From Clostridiales bacterium (lineage in GTDB: Bacteria > Bacillota > Clostridia > Oscillospirales > CAG-272), in the NCBI GenBank assembly GCA_012840355.1, contig DULN01000001.1:62001-126000 (forward strand): a DNA stretch of 64,000 bases, in the 5' to 3' direction. The first letter of the stretch is position 1; the number at the start of each line of letters is the position of its first letter. Under the pieces are notes generated by a model. The model worked only from the letters and a program-made list of their open reading frames with translations, was not told the DNA's origin and ran no database searches. Below are positions 43,202-53,208 of this stretch, piece by piece. Position numbers and translations under genes: made by a program.

Positions 43202-44053
43202 TTACTCCCTGCATATAATCTCAACACCGTCCGGGCAGCCAGCTTCGTCGACTATGATTTCATAATCCGCAAAGCTGCGCGGGACATCGACTCCTTCTTT
43301 GCGCTTTACGGTTACCAGGCCGAGCGTACGGTGTGCTGGCGCATTGCCAAGCTCGTCTTTGTGTTTGAAAATAACCAGCTTGCGCACTGCCATTTTGCCG
43401 CGAGCTGCGCTGCGGTCTTCTTCAAACATGTTAATTATGGCTTCCCAAAGCAGCTGTAGGTCCTCTTCGCTGAAGCCGGTCACGCGGCGCGCAAGGTTAG
43501 CCGAGATAAACCCGTCGGCACGGTATAGCGCATAGGGGATAATGTGCTTGCGGCCCATTTCGGTTTCTTTCTTTGCAAAGTCTTCCTCGGTTGTAATAGC
43601 CACGCGCGTTATCGTAACTTCCTGCCGCACGATTGGATCGATGCTGCGCGCGAAAGTGAGCTGAACCGGCCCGCGCACCTGCCCGCAGTTGAGCTTGTCT
43701 TTAACAAACGTCGTCATAACCGCACCGAAAGTGCGGATGTCGTAGAAATTTTTACACATCCAATCGCGTAGTTTGCGGTCTATTTCGGGGTCTTTCTTTT
43801 CGAGCTTTCCGCCCTCAAGTACTGCTGCATAAGCTTTTTTGTCTGACAAATTAAGTGGAACGCCGTCTTTTATGTAAATGTCAAATCCGGACACGCCATT
43901 TTTACGCTTGATGCACACGTCGGTAACGATGCCGTGGCCCGTTTCGGGGTCGATGCGCGGCATATTGCCGGCGTCAGGGTCACCGTTCGGATTGCCGTTT
44001 TCAACGTCGAAGAAAATCGAAAACTCGTATCTGTTCTTGATAGGCTCGCTCAT
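43202..44053 (-). CDS. cas7: CRISPR-associated protein Cas7/Csd2 (type I-C)
   Basis: Backbone subunit of the I-C Cascade complex; several copies wrap the crRNA. About 283 residues. The opening NRYEFSIFFDVENGNPNGDPDAGNMPRIDPETGHGIVTDVCIKRK is diagnostic of Csd2. Start ATG at 44053 with GGAGG 8 nt upstream; a longer frame to 44068 is less likely. It follows cas8c by 18 bp. Confidence 0.97.
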   Translation of the reverse strand: MSEPIKNRYEFSIFFDVENGNPNGDPDAGNMPRIDPETGHGIVTDVCIKRKNGVSGFDIYIKDGVPLNLSDKKAYAAVLEGGKLEKKDPEIDRKLRDWMCKNFYDIRTFGAVMTTFVKDKLNCGQVRGPVQLTFARSIDPIVRQEVTITRVAITTEEDFAKKETEMGRKHIIPYALYRADGFISANLARRVTGFSEEDLQLLWEAIINMFEEDRSAARGKMAVRKLVIFKHKDELGNAPAHRTLGLVTVKRKEGVDVPRSFADYEIIVDEAGCPDGVEIICRE

Positions 44054-44071
44054 CTTTACATCCTCCAATTT

Positions 44072-44446
44072 TCAGATTGCAGCTTTCTTTTCCTTGCTCG
44101 ACTGAATGTCGTCGAACATTTTCTGGGTTTCGTGGTAATAGCCCAAAAGGAATAGCCCTTGTTCGGTGTTATCCAGCCTTGCCGGGAATGGCTTGCCGCC
44201 CTCAAGCTTGTTTAAAAGCTCTCTGATTTTTTTGTCGATGAACTCGCCGCGGTCCGCTTTAGCGGTATGGTGCGCCGCCAGCATTAAAAGGCTTGGGAAT
44301 ACCATGCCGGGCGTCGCGCAGGCTGAAGTCAAATAGCGCTCTTTGAGATTCGAGGAACCGTTAGCCGCATATTGTGCTTGCTCGAGCACCGAAAACAGCC
44401 TGCCCAAAACATACGCTCTGTTGTTGCTATCTTCGCTCAGTGCCAC
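44072..44446 (-). CDS. cas11c: Cas11c, small Cascade subunit from an internal start in cas8c
   Basis: In type I-C systems the small subunit is translated separately from an internal site near the 3' end of cas8c. Here the minus strand carries a perfect AGGAGG (44455-44460) inside cas8c, 8 nt before an in-frame GTG (44444-44446). Translation from it gives about 124 residues, starting [25 protein letters not shown] and ending with the Cas8c C-terminus, the length and region expected for Cas11c. The site lies downstream of the frameshift, so Cas11c would be made even if full-length Cas8c is not. Confidence 0.85.
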   Translation of the reverse strand: MALSEDSNNRAYVLGRLFSVLEQAQYAANGSSNLKERYLTSACATPGMVFPSLLMLAAHHTAKADRGEFIDKKIRELLNKLEGGKPFPARLDNTEQGLFLLGYYHETQKMFDDIQSSKEKKAAI

Positions 44447-45795
44447 TTTCAATTCCTCCTTATATTTGTCACCTGTTACGTTTTTCGTAAGATATGCCTT
44501 TATAATCGCAGCTTTCCCGGGCGTCACCTCATGCTCGGCGCGGATGCGGGTCATGACTGACTCGTATATAAGCTCGGGATAGCGCAGATTGTTTAAAATC
44601 GCATTCAGCAGCGCTCCGGCGAGCAGCGGCGATGCGGATTTATCTTTAGCTTTTTCCGACACCGTCTCAAGCGCCAGAAAATATGGAATAAGGAACTTTT
44701 TTGCGAAATCAGGCTTTGCAATTTCTAGCCGTTTATAGTGTTCTGCAACATTCTCGAGCAGCTTCCCAAAAGTGTTCCTCCAAAAGAACCTAACCGAAAG
44801 CCTTGCTGCATTCGGAGATATGCCGAGTACGCAGAAATCGGAATCTAGGTTAACGTCTCCGTAAGGCAGTTTACCGCTCCAAAGGCTTTTCATTATATCG
44901 TCGAGCCGGTCTTCTCCGCCCTCTCCAAAAAGTGCGCTGCCAAACATCTCCTCTGCCTCTTCCGAGCCGTCGAGCGACCACCAGACTATTGTGCAGTCGC
45001 CAAGCCTCGTTTTGTGCTTGCCGTCAAGGAGATAATTTAGCGCCGCAGTGTATGCGTACATTGCGTAGGTGCTGACGGGGGCGTTATGGCTTGTTTCGCC
45101 GTCTTTGCCGTATGAGTTGAACGATTCGGCATTAAAACCAACCAAAGTCGCGCCTGCCGATTGCGCGCCAGCAACGCCTTTGATTTTGTTGTGAATTCTC
45201 GCAATTTTGGCAATTTCGCCGGTTACAAGGCAGCGCCCGACCATAGTTTCAGCCGAAAAATAATGATTTTCCCACGCTTTTCTTATTTCCTGATCGTCGT
45301 GCAAGTAGTGCAGGTACTCGTCAGTAAAAACGAGATTCGCGCCACCAAGTAAGTCTTTTTCGCACTCAGCAGAAAGGTTAAGCGAGCGGAATTTTTCGGG
45401 CTGCCAGTTTTCAAAAAACCCCGGACCATTTTCGCAGCCGGCGAGCTTGCGGCTTTGAGAACCGAAAGATGCAGCTCGCGCGCAAGCTTAAACTTTTCTT
45501 CATCGTCAATAGGCTTTTGACCGAATCCAAGTATGTACGCCGCGTTGTCGCACATAAAATTAGCCCTTTTGCCGCTTGAGCGCACTACAGGCTCCGGCAC
45601 AACTATCTTTACCGGCACAAGCTCGGTCTTTTTCCCGCGCTGCACTTCTTGCTTGATGCTCACAACGCGCTTGACGTTACCTGCTTCGTCTAGCACGATG
45701 GCATATGAGACGTTTTGAGGCGCCCAGCCTTGTTTTGCTATCTTGCCCTGCCGCTCGAGCACTTCGTAATATTGAACAAGCGACTGTAGTATCAT
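44072..45795 (-). CDS. cas8c: CRISPR-associated protein Cas8c/Csd1, interrupted by a -1 frame change
   Basis: Large Cascade subunit that recognises the PAM. As written, the gene has two frames: a 5' part (45795 to about 45419, ending in an unrelated tail and a stop at 45283) and a 3' part (to 44072). Joined they give about 574 residues, the normal Csd1 length, with [13 protein letters not shown] at the start, [19 protein letters not shown], then [11 protein letters not shown] and [13 protein letters not shown]. The break is in a GGGGTTTTTTG run. Adding one T restores the frame; a -1 ribosomal slip would do the same. So it is a homopolymer sequencing error, a real mutation or a programmed slip. 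Start overlaps cas5c by 4 bp; all other cas genes are intact. Confidence 0.9.
45412..45422 (-). other. Slippery run at the cas8c frame change
   Basis: On the minus strand the sequence is GGGGTTTTTTG. In the upstream frame it contains two overlapping X-XXY-YYZ heptamers, G-GGT-TTT and T-TTT-TTG, both suited to a -1 slip. The downstream frame is the -1 frame. Confidence 0.8.
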
Positions 45796-46451
45796 CTGAG
45801 CACCTCGCAGTCCCGCAGGTCGACAACGCCGTTTTTCATTATAGCGCGGATAAACATCGGCTTAATGCTGCCTTCCTCGGTATAGTCCAAATCGTACAGC
45901 ATGATTCCAAAGTCTCTGTCCTCACCAATCGTTTCGGGTTCGACGTCGTCCGGGAATGGCTCGAAAAACGCCGTAAATTCACGGCACCCAAGATAAGGTT
46001 GCGTAAAACATTTCCCCTTCTTTACCCTGTTGCAAAATATAGCGTAAAACTTGTCCGCGCTGTCGCCAGCGCCCATCTTTTCGGGCACAAGGTTGAAGTT
46101 TGCTTCAAGCACATATGAAACGTCGTAGAGCACTGTTGCCGCGCGCTGGGCTATTGACTCAGCGCGGTCGATAAAGATAGGTTCGCCCGAACCGTTTGCG
46201 GCCCTAAGCAAGTCCGAGGCAAGTATTTTCTTAGTCACCTCGTTTCGCCGAACGTTTGCAAGTTTTATCGGCTTTTGGACATATATGCGCTTTATCTGCC
46301 ATTTTAGCCCAGGATGATAATATATTGCGTCAAATATGCCTCTCGCTGCCGACGGAGTAATGATGTCGTATGAGTAGCGTTCGGCTTTTAGCTCCGGTCG
46401 GCTGAACAGCGCATATTTTCCCCATACGCGTATCCTTATCGGCTTTGGCAC
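45792..46451 (-). CDS. cas5c: CRISPR-associated protein Cas5c/Cas5d (crRNA endoribonuclease)
   Basis: In type I-C there is no Cas6; Cas5 cleaves the pre-crRNA. The 219-residue product has [43 protein letters not shown], the N-terminal RAMP fold typical of Cas5d, and a central basic region (NVRRNEV) and C-terminal VLEANF and [19 protein letters not shown] start with GGGAGGGG upstream. It follows cas3 by 64 bp and overlaps cas8c by 4 bp. Confidence 0.95.
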   Translation of the reverse strand: MPKPIRIRVWGKYALFSRPELKAERYSYDIITPSAARGIFDAIYYHPGLKWQIKRIYVQKPIKLANVRRNEVTKKILASDLLRAANGSGEPIFIDRAESIAQRAATVLYDVSYVLEANFNLVPEKMGAGDSADKFYAIFCNRVKKGKCFTQPYLGCREFTAFFEPFPDDVEPETIGEDRDFGIMLYDLDYTEEGSIKPMFIRAIMKNGVVDLRDCEVLR

Positions 46452-46515
46452 AATACCCCTCCCTTTCTATGGGATAATTCTTTGTTAAAAAGCGGCGGAG
46501 AAAAACTCCGCCTTT

Positions 46516-48651
46516 TTATGCAAACAGCGCTTCGCAGGTATCTTTGACAATAAGTCCGATGGCATCGTCATAGCAGTTTGTATCTTCAAGTATCGCAATG
46601 TCGCCAAACTCGGTCAAAACACCGGTTTTGGCTAGCTCGGCATATTCATACGGGTACAGTGAAACGCAGTCCCTTGATGCCCTCCGCATTATCTCTCGGT
46701 TGCGTATACCGCGGCGCAATAGCTCGCATATGTCGGCATTTTCTTCGTCCGGCACAAATACTTGCCTTTGCTCAGCTTCTATTAACCGGTAGTTTTCAGA
46801 AACGGTACGGTACATAAACGAGCTTTTCTCGAGCATCTGCATTATGCCTTTTGCGTCAAGCTTGTCGTTTTGCGTCGACGGGCTGACATAGTATAGTTCG
46901 CTAAAATACTTTTTAATTGCTTCGGGCGAAGCTATATCATCAAAATCATTGCAAACCCGAGCCGTTATCGCACGTACCGCATCAAACCGCGGGTTACTTT
47001 CGGCGCGCCTGAAGACGGTCACTATGCTTTCCGACGCATCCCTGCGCCCTTCCCTGTTGCAGCGTCCGCCGGCTTGGATAATAGAGTCCAGCCCGGCTTC
47101 CTCACGGAACACCGCGGGAAAATCGAGGTCGACGCCCGCCTCTACAAGAGAGGTTGAAACTACGCGGCAGGGCTTGCCAGCCTTAAGAGCAAACCTGATT
47201 TCCTCCAGCTTTCTCGCAATGTGCGACGGCTTCATATATGTTGAAAGGTGAAATGCGCTGTCGCCTTTTATTAGGTCATAGATTTGGCGAGCCCCGCGGC
47301 GGGAGTTTACTACGCACAGCGCTGAGCCTGCGGAAAGTATTTTTTCAGCCAACTCTTCGTCGCTCATCTCTCCCACGACTTTGTATGTAACTCTCCGGAA
47401 AAATTCGTACATTTCCGGCACATCGGGGCATATTTCGCGCACACCCATCGGCAAAATCCCGTCAAGCGCGGGCTGGGTCGCGCTGCAAAGCACCGCCGTA
47501 CAGCCGTAGTTTTTTACAAGCTCCTCGATTGCCCGCAGGCATGAGCGCAGATACCCAACCGGCAGCATTTGTGCTTCGTCAAATATAAGCACGCTTTTCG
47601 CTATGTTATGCAGCTTGCGACAACGCGAAGGCTTGCAGCTGTGAATCGACTCGAAAAACTGAACGTTTGTCGTAACAACGACTGGCTTGTCCCAGTTTTC
47701 GGCGGCAAGCTCAGCCGGCGAACGCTCCTCTTCCGGGATTTTATACTCCGCGGTGCTGTAATGAGCGAGCACATTTTCCTCGCCGAGTATTTCTGAAAAA
47801 ATTTCGACGGTCTGTGAGATGATGTTAATATAGGGAATTACATATATAATCCTTCGCAGCCCATGTTCTTTTGCATGCCCGAGCGCAAAAGCGAGCGAGG
47901 AGAGCGTTTTGCCGCCGCCTGTTGGCACAGTGAGCCTGTATATTCCCTGCTCACCCTCAGCCGCGCGACGGCAGGCGGCAAGAATTTCGCCGCGCTTTTC
48001 GTTTATCGGGCCCGTGGCTCCGGTAAACTTTTTTTGCATATACGCATCAAAGCGCGCTTTGAGTGTCGCTATATCGTCGCCTGGCAAGCGCATGACTTTG
48101 CCGGCTGACATAAATCGCTCTGTATCGAGAAAATCCGCGTCGACAAGCGCGGAAAACAGCATGCGGCCGAGAAACTGCAAGCTATAGTAGTTTTTATATT
48201 CTTTAGGCAGCGGCATGCTCACGTCTATTTGCCCAATTTCCGCTTCATAAGCACCAAAATCGTACTGCATTTTTTGGCGACGGTTATATTTTGCGAAAAA
48301 CGTGCCTTCATCTTCCGGAGAATAAGTCGTACCAGTGTCGGGCAGCCCGCTGTGGTGGCCTGCAATTACATGCGCGAGCATCATGTATACCGGGCTTTTC
48401 GTCATCATTCCTTTTTGGGCAAGCAAATAAGCTCCAGCCGAGCTGTGTTCATACCGTGCTCTGTTGCCGTCAAGCCGCTCTTGGAATGCGCGTGCGTATT
48501 TTCCAAGGTCATGGCCAAGCCCAACCGCCCTACCGTACTCTGCAAAACCGAAGGTACCCGCAAATTTTTCAGCAAGCTCCGCAACGCTAAAAGCGTGCTC
48601 TTTCATCGTTTGCAGCCGCCCGTCTTCAGATTTGTGGGCATAGTATGGCAT
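46516..48651 (-). CDS. cas3: CRISPR-associated nuclease-helicase Cas3 (type I-C)
   Basis: Effector that degrades target DNA after recruitment by Cascade. 711 residues: N-terminal HD nuclease domain (LGHDLGKYARAFQERL, EHSSAGAYL, VIAGHHSGLPD), then SF2 helicase with Walker A PTGGGKT, motif II DEAQ in IFDEAQMLP, motif III SATQPAL, and motifs V and VI STSLVEAGVDLDFPAVFREEAGLDSIIQAGGRCNREGRR. All HD and helicase motifs look intact. First gene of the cas operon, starting 71 bp after guaA on the same strand. Confidence 0.96.
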   Translation of the reverse strand: MPYYAHKSEDGRLQTMKEHAFSVAELAEKFAGTFGFAEYGRAVGLGHDLGKYARAFQERLDGNRARYEHSSAGAYLLAQKGMMTKSPVYMMLAHVIAGHHSGLPDTGTTYSPEDEGTFFAKYNRRQKMQYDFGAYEAEIGQIDVSMPLPKEYKNYYSLQFLGRMLFSALVDADFLDTERFMSAGKVMRLPGDDIATLKARFDAYMQKKFTGATGPINEKRGEILAACRRAAEGEQGIYRLTVPTGGGKTLSSLAFALGHAKEHGLRRIIYVIPYINIISQTVEIFSEILGEENVLAHYSTAEYKIPEEERSPAELAAENWDKPVVVTTNVQFFESIHSCKPSRCRKLHNIAKSVLIFDEAQMLPVGYLRSCLRAIEELVKNYGCTAVLCSATQPALDGILPMGVREICPDVPEMYEFFRRVTYKVVGEMSDEELAEKILSAGSALCVVNSRRGARQIYDLIKGDSAFHLSTYMKPSHIARKLEEIRFALKAGKPCRVVSTSLVEAGVDLDFPAVFREEAGLDSIIQAGGRCNREGRRDASESIVTVFRRAESNPRFDAVRAITARVCNDFDDIASPEAIKKYFSELYYVSPSTQNDKLDAKGIMQMLEKSSFMYRTVSENYRLIEAEQRQVFVPDEENADICELLRRGIRNREIMRRASRDCVSLYPYEYAELAKTGVLTEFGDIAILEDTNCYDDAIGLIVKDTCEALFA

Positions 48652-48678
48652 TTTTTTCTCACCTATCTACTTTTGATT

Positions 48679-48709
48679 ATGCTACCACATATTGTCTAAA
48701 AGTTGTCAA
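48679..48709 (-). promoter_or_regulatory. Weak candidate promoter of the cas operon
   Basis: Minus-strand TTGACA (48704-48709) is a perfect -35, but the best -10 at reasonable distance is TAGCAT (48679-48684), 19 bp away. Read-through from guaA is an alternative. Confidence 0.35.
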
Positions 48710-48721
48710 TATTTTGCAATG

Positions 48722-50260
48722 TTATTCCCACTCGATCGTTGCCGGCGGCTTGCCGGTGATGTCGAACACCACGCGGCTTATGCCGCGCACCTCATTGACG
48801 ATGCGCGACGCTGTGCGCGCAAGCGTCGCGTGCGGTATGCGCGTGTACTCGCAGGTCATAAAGTCGGTGGTCGTAACCGCACGCAGCGCGCATACATAAT
48901 CGTACGTCCGCTCATCGCCCATAACGCCTACCGTGCGCATATTCGTCAGCACCGCAAAGTACTGGTCGGGCTTCTTTTTCAGTTTGCCAAACTCGGTGCG
49001 GCAAATGTAGTCGGCTTCGCGCAAAATGTCGAGCTTTTCTTTCGTCACCTCGCCAATGCAGCGCACCGCAAGACCCGGGCCCGGGAACGGCTGGCGCTCG
49101 ACGATAAAGTCCGGCAGCCCAAGCCTGCGCCCAAGCTCGCGGACCTCATCCTTAAATAGCCCTCTCAGCGGTTCGATTATCCCCTCAAAACCAATCTTTT
49201 CAGGAAGGCCGCCAACATTATGGTGGCTCTTTATCGTCGCGGATTTGTTCCCTACCATGCCCGACTCGACGACGTCGGGATAAATCGTGCCTTGAGCGAG
49301 GAAGCTTATCTCGCCGAGCTTTTTCGCCTCTTCCTCAAACACCGCGATAAACTCGGCACCGATTATCTTGCGCTTCTGCTCCGGGTCTGTAACGCCCGCG
49401 AGCTTCGCAAGGAACCTGTCTGCAGCATTGACGCGGATAAAATGCAAATCGCGTCCCCGGAACGCAGACTCGACCTCGTCGGGCTCGTTTTTACGCATAC
49501 AGCCATGGTCGACAAACACGCAAGTCAGCTGGCCCGGCACGGCGCGCGAAATCAGCGCCGCGCAAACCGATGAGTCGACTCCGCCCGAAAGCGCGAGCAG
49601 CACGCGCTTATTTCCCACGCGCTCACGGATTTCGTAGATTGTCTGCTCTATATAGTCGTCGATGCTGTAGTCTCCGACCGCGCCGCAGACATCATAAAGG
49701 AAATTGCGCAGTACCTTTTGCCCTTCGTCGGTGTTTTTAACCTCAGGATGGAACTGCACCGCATACAGCTTTTTCGCGGGGTCACCGCAAGCCGCGATCG
49801 GGCAGCCCTTTGTCCTGCCAAAAGGCACAAACCCCGCCGGCAGCTCCTTAACGTGGTCGCGATGGCTCATCAGCACCATAAGGCGCGGCGATACGTCTTT
49901 AAAAAGCACGCAATCGGGGTCAAGTTCGGCTTTGACACGCCCATACTCGCCTTGATCGCCGGGCTTGACCACGCCGCCAAGCATATGGCACATCAGCTGC
50001 ATGCCGTAACATATTCCTAGCACCGGCACACCAAGCTCAAAAAGGCGCGGGTCGGCTGACGGCGCGTCTTTTTCATGCACGCTGCTGGGCCCGCCAGTTA
50101 ATATCAGACCTATTGGCTTTTTTTCCGCTATCCTTTCCACAGGCACGTTGCCCGGCAAAATTTCCGAATACACGCCGAGCTTGCGCACGCTCTGCGCTAT
50201 GAGTTCTTTGTACTGCCCGCCGAAGTCGAGCACTAATACGGTTTGCTTTTGCTCTTTCAT
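48722..50260 (-). CDS. guaA: GMP synthase (glutamine-hydrolysing)
   Basis: Converts XMP to GMP with glutamine and ATP. 512 residues. Glutamine amidotransferase domain: GGPSSVHEKDAP, Cys in GICYGMQLM, and His/Glu near VQFHPEV. ATP pyrophosphatase domain: PP-loop LALSGGVDSSVCAALI. The C-terminal dimerisation domain is complete, ending ISRVVFDITGKPPATIEWE. AGGAG precedes the ATG. It lies 109 bp after purA; a modest GC hairpin with T-poor tail separates them. Confidence 0.97.
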   Translation of the reverse strand: MKEQKQTVLVLDFGGQYKELIAQSVRKLGVYSEILPGNVPVERIAEKKPIGLILTGGPSSVHEKDAPSADPRLFELGVPVLGICYGMQLMCHMLGGVVKPGDQGEYGRVKAELDPDCVLFKDVSPRLMVLMSHRDHVKELPAGFVPFGRTKGCPIAACGDPAKKLYAVQFHPEVKNTDEGQKVLRNFLYDVCGAVGDYSIDDYIEQTIYEIRERVGNKRVLLALSGGVDSSVCAALISRAVPGQLTCVFVDHGCMRKNEPDEVESAFRGRDLHFIRVNAADRFLAKLAGVTDPEQKRKIIGAEFIAVFEEEAKKLGEISFLAQGTIYPDVVESGMVGNKSATIKSHHNVGGLPEKIGFEGIIEPLRGLFKDEVRELGRRLGLPDFIVERQPFPGPGLAVRCIGEVTKEKLDILREADYICRTEFGKLKKKPDQYFAVLTNMRTVGVMGDERTYDYVCALRAVTTTDFMTCEYTRIPHATLARTASRIVNEVRGISRVVFDITGKPPATIEWE

Positions 50261-50369
50261 AAGTTGCTCCTAAAAACCAAATTAAGCCCGCCCGAAGGCG
50301 GGGATAGATTAAAACAGCGTATTCAGCCTTAATTCCTATCAGCCGCCGGGCAAACCCGCGCGGCAAAAC

Positions 50370-51641
50370 TCAAAGCTCGATTATCGCGTCGCGCTCGGCG
50401 CCAACCGAAATGTATTTAATCGGGCAGCCGACCGCACGCTCTATAAACTCCACATACTCGCGCGCCTCAGCCGGCAGGTCGGCGAGCTTCTTACAGTGCG
50501 AAATATCGGTTTTAAAGCCTTTAAAAAACCTATAAACCGGCTTTGCGCGAACCAGCCTGTCGCCGACGGGAAACTCCTCAGTCACCTCGCCGTCTATCTC
50601 GTATGCGACGCAGACCGGGATCTCGTCCATATATGATAGGACGTCGAGCTTTGTCAGCGCAAGTTCGCTTGCTCCCTGCACACTTACGCCATATTTCGAC
50701 GCTACAACGTCAAATCCGCCGACCCTGCGCGGGCGACCTGTCGCCGCTCCGTACTCGCCGCCGGCTTCGCGCAATTTTTCAGCCTCTTTCCCAAACATTT
50801 CAGCTACAAACGGGCCTTCGCCCACGCAGGTCGAGTAGGCTTTCATTATGCCTATTACATTGTCAAGCTTCAGCGACGGCACGCCGGCGCCGATCGGCGC
50901 GTACGCCGCGATGTTGTTCGACGAGGAGGTGTAGGGGTAGATGCCGAAATCTATGTCACGCAGTGCGCCGAGCTGGGCCTCGAAAAGTATCTTCTTACCT
51001 GCTGCCGCAGCATCGTAGAGGTATTTGCCGGTGTCGCATATAAAGGGCAATAGGGGCTTGCCCCAGCGTTCAAGCCACTCTACAGTCTCGTCGACCGAGA
51101 CCGGCTCGGCTTTGTACGCACCCGCGATTGTTAGGTTTTTCCACTCAAGCAGCGCCTCAATCTTTTCGCGCAGCGTGCCGGGCGAAAATAGGTCTATCAT
51201 GCGGATGCCCTTTTTCATGTATTTGTCGGAGTAAACCGGAGCGATGCCACGCCTTGTCGAGCCGTACTTTTTGTCGGCGAGCCGCTCCTCTTCGAGGTTG
51301 TCAAGTAGACGGTGAAATGGGAAGCAAATCGTCGCCCTATCGCTTATTTTGAGGTTGTCAGGCGAAATCTTAATCCCCGCGGCGGTGAGCCTGCCTACTT
51401 CCTCGCAGAGGTGCTGGATGTCTATAACCATGCCGCCGCCCATTACATTGACGGTATTCTCGCGCAAAATGCCCGAGGGAAGCAGATTCAATATGAACTT
51501 CCCTTTCTCGTTTATCACTGTATGACCCGCGTTGTTCCCTCCTTGATAGCGGACCACAATGTCGTATCGGCTGCCGAGCAAGTCCACCATGCGGCCCTTG
51601 CCCTCATCGCCCCAGTTTATGCCGACAATCGCTGTTAACAT
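50370..51641 (-). CDS. purA: Adenylosuccinate synthase
   Basis: GTP-dependent first step from IMP to AMP. 423 residues. Typical motifs: INWGDEGKGRMVDLL, GGNNAGHTV, KYGSTRRGIAPVYSDK and GTRPRRVGG-like GRPRRVGGFD. Start ATG at 51641; ribosome binding site is moderate (GTGGGG). Works with purB, which lies immediately upstream. Confidence 0.97.
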   Translation of the reverse strand: MLTAIVGINWGDEGKGRMVDLLGSRYDIVVRYQGGNNAGHTVINEKGKFILNLLPSGILRENTVNVMGGGMVIDIQHLCEEVGRLTAAGIKISPDNLKISDRATICFPFHRLLDNLEEERLADKKYGSTRRGIAPVYSDKYMKKGIRMIDLFSPGTLREKIEALLEWKNLTIAGAYKAEPVSVDETVEWLERWGKPLLPFICDTGKYLYDAAAAGKKILFEAQLGALRDIDFGIYPYTSSSNNIAAYAPIGAGVPSLKLDNVIGIMKAYSTCVGEGPFVAEMFGKEAEKLREAGGEYGAATGRPRRVGGFDVVASKYGVSVQGASELALTKLDVLSYMDEIPVCVAYEIDGEVTEEFPVGDRLVRAKPVYRFFKGFKTDISHCKKLADLPAEAREYVEFIERAVGCPIKYISVGAERDAIIEL

Positions 51642-51768
51642 TAATTTTTACCCCACAATATAATAAGAATCAAATAAGGCTAAAAAATCGCCCGGCACAG
51701 GTTACGCAAAGCTTTGCGCAACCATTATTTTACCCATCGCGCGCATGCTTTCTGCACGGAATTTTCCG

Positions 51769-53208
51769 TCACACCGTTACTTCTGTGTTTACCTCAGGCA
51801 AATTGTAACCGGCAAGCTTTGTGCGGATTTTAGCTACATACTCTTCGGTCTGCTCACGTGCAAATCCGATGTATTTTTCGGGTTCGAGCAGCTCGGCTAG
51901 CTCGCTTTCGGTGAGCCCGAACCGGCTGTCAGCTGCGATGCGCTCGATAAGGTCGTTCTTTTTGCCTTCGGCTTTTATTGCCTTGCCGGCCTCGACCGCA
52001 TGCTCGCGGATTGCCTCATGTAAAGCCTGGCGGTCTCCGCCTTTTTTAACGCAGTACATGAGTATGTTTTCGGTCGCTATAAACGGCAGCTCTTCTTCAA
52101 GGTGCCGTTTTATCATGTTCGGGTATACCGTCAGCCCCGAGATAACGCTTTTATAAAGCCCAAGTATCGCGTCGACGGCGAGGAATGCTTCGGGGATGCT
52201 TATGCGCTTGTTCGCCGAGTCGTCAAGCGTGCGCTCGAACCACTGCGACGAGGCGGTCAGCGCGGGGTTCAGCGAGTTCGCTATCACGTATCGCGAGAGC
52301 GCGGCGATGCGCTCGCTGCGCATCGGGTTGCGCTTGTAAGCCATCGCCGACGAGCCGACCTGCTTTTCCTCAAAAGGCTCGTCGACTTCCTTCAGGTGCG
52401 AAAGCAGCCGGATGTCGTTTGAAAATTTATATGCGCTCTGGGCAATTCCCGAGAGGACGTTCATTACCATGCTGTCGACCTTGCGGGGGTACGTCTGCCC
52501 GCTGACGTCGTAGACGCCGTCAAAGCCCATCTTCTCGGCGATTTTTTTGTCAAGCGCGCGCGCCTTCTCGATGTCGCCGTCAAACAGCTCGCGGAAGCTT
52601 GCCGCCGTGCCGGTAGCGCCGCGGCAACCGAGGAGCTTTAAGTTCCTTGCCGCATGGTCGGCCGCGTCAAGGTCGAACTCAAGGTCCTGCAGCCACAACG
52701 TCGCGCGCTTGCCGACAGTTGTCGGCTGCGCAGGCTGGAAATGCGTGTATGCAAGCGTCGGCAAATCCTTATATTTTTCGGCAAAATCGCACAGCGCGCG
52801 CATGACGGATACCAAGAGCGCGCGGACCCTGCCTAGAGCTTCGCGCATTATTATTATGTCGGTGTTGTCGCCGACGTAGCAGGATGTGGCGCCAAGGTGG
52901 ATAATTGGCTTTGCTTTCGGGCACTGCTCGCCGTAAGCGTATATATGCGCCATCACGTCGTGTCGCACCTCGCGCTCGCGCGCCTCGGCGACGTCGTAGT
53001 TTATATCGTATATATGCTCGCGCAGCTCCTGTATCTGCTCGTCGGTTATATTCAGCCCCAGCTCCTTCTCGCTTTCAGCCAGCGCGACCCAAAGCTTGCG
53101 CCAGGTCGAAAACTTCACGTCGGCTGAAAAAAGCCGCTGCATCTCGCGGCTCGCATAGCGCGTGCAGAAGGGGCTTACGTAGCTTTCATACTTATCCCTC
53201 GAGGACAT
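51769..53208 (-). CDS. purB: Adenylosuccinate lyase
   Basis: Fumarase-superfamily lyase acting at two steps of purine synthesis (SAICAR cleavage and adenylosuccinate cleavage). 479 residues. The signature SSAMAYKRNPMRSERIAALSR (the flexible catalytic Ser loop) is intact, as are HLGATSCYVGDNTDI and YTHFQPAQPTTVGKRA. The start lies inside the purC 3' end (17-bp overlap), so the two are coupled. Confidence 0.97.
   Translation of the reverse strand: MSSRDKYESYVSPFCTRYASREMQRLFSADVKFSTWRKLWVALAESEKELGLNITDEQIQELREHIYDINYDVAEAREREVRHDVMAHIYAYGEQCPKAKPIIHLGATSCYVGDNTDIIIMREALGRVRALLVSVMRALCDFAEKYKDLPTLAYTHFQPAQPTTVGKRATLWLQDLEFDLDAADHAARNLKLLGCRGATGTAASFRELFDGDIEKARALDKKIAEKMGFDGVYDVSGQTYPRKVDSMVMNVLSGIAQSAYKFSNDIRLLSHLKEVDEPFEEKQVGSSAMAYKRNPMRSERIAALSRYVIANSLNPALTASSQWFERTLDDSANKRISIPEAFLAVDAILGLYKSVISGLTVYPNMIKRHLEEELPFIATENILMYCVKKGGDRQALHEAIREHAVEAGKAIKAEGKKNDLIERIAADSRFGLTESELAELLEPEKYIGFAREQTEEYVAKIRTKLAGYNLPEVNTEVTV

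Noticed and set aside
43202..43214. Longer Cas4 start at 43214
   Set aside because: GTG at 43199 has a better spaced GGGAG and gives the usual N-terminus; the longer form cannot be fully excluded.
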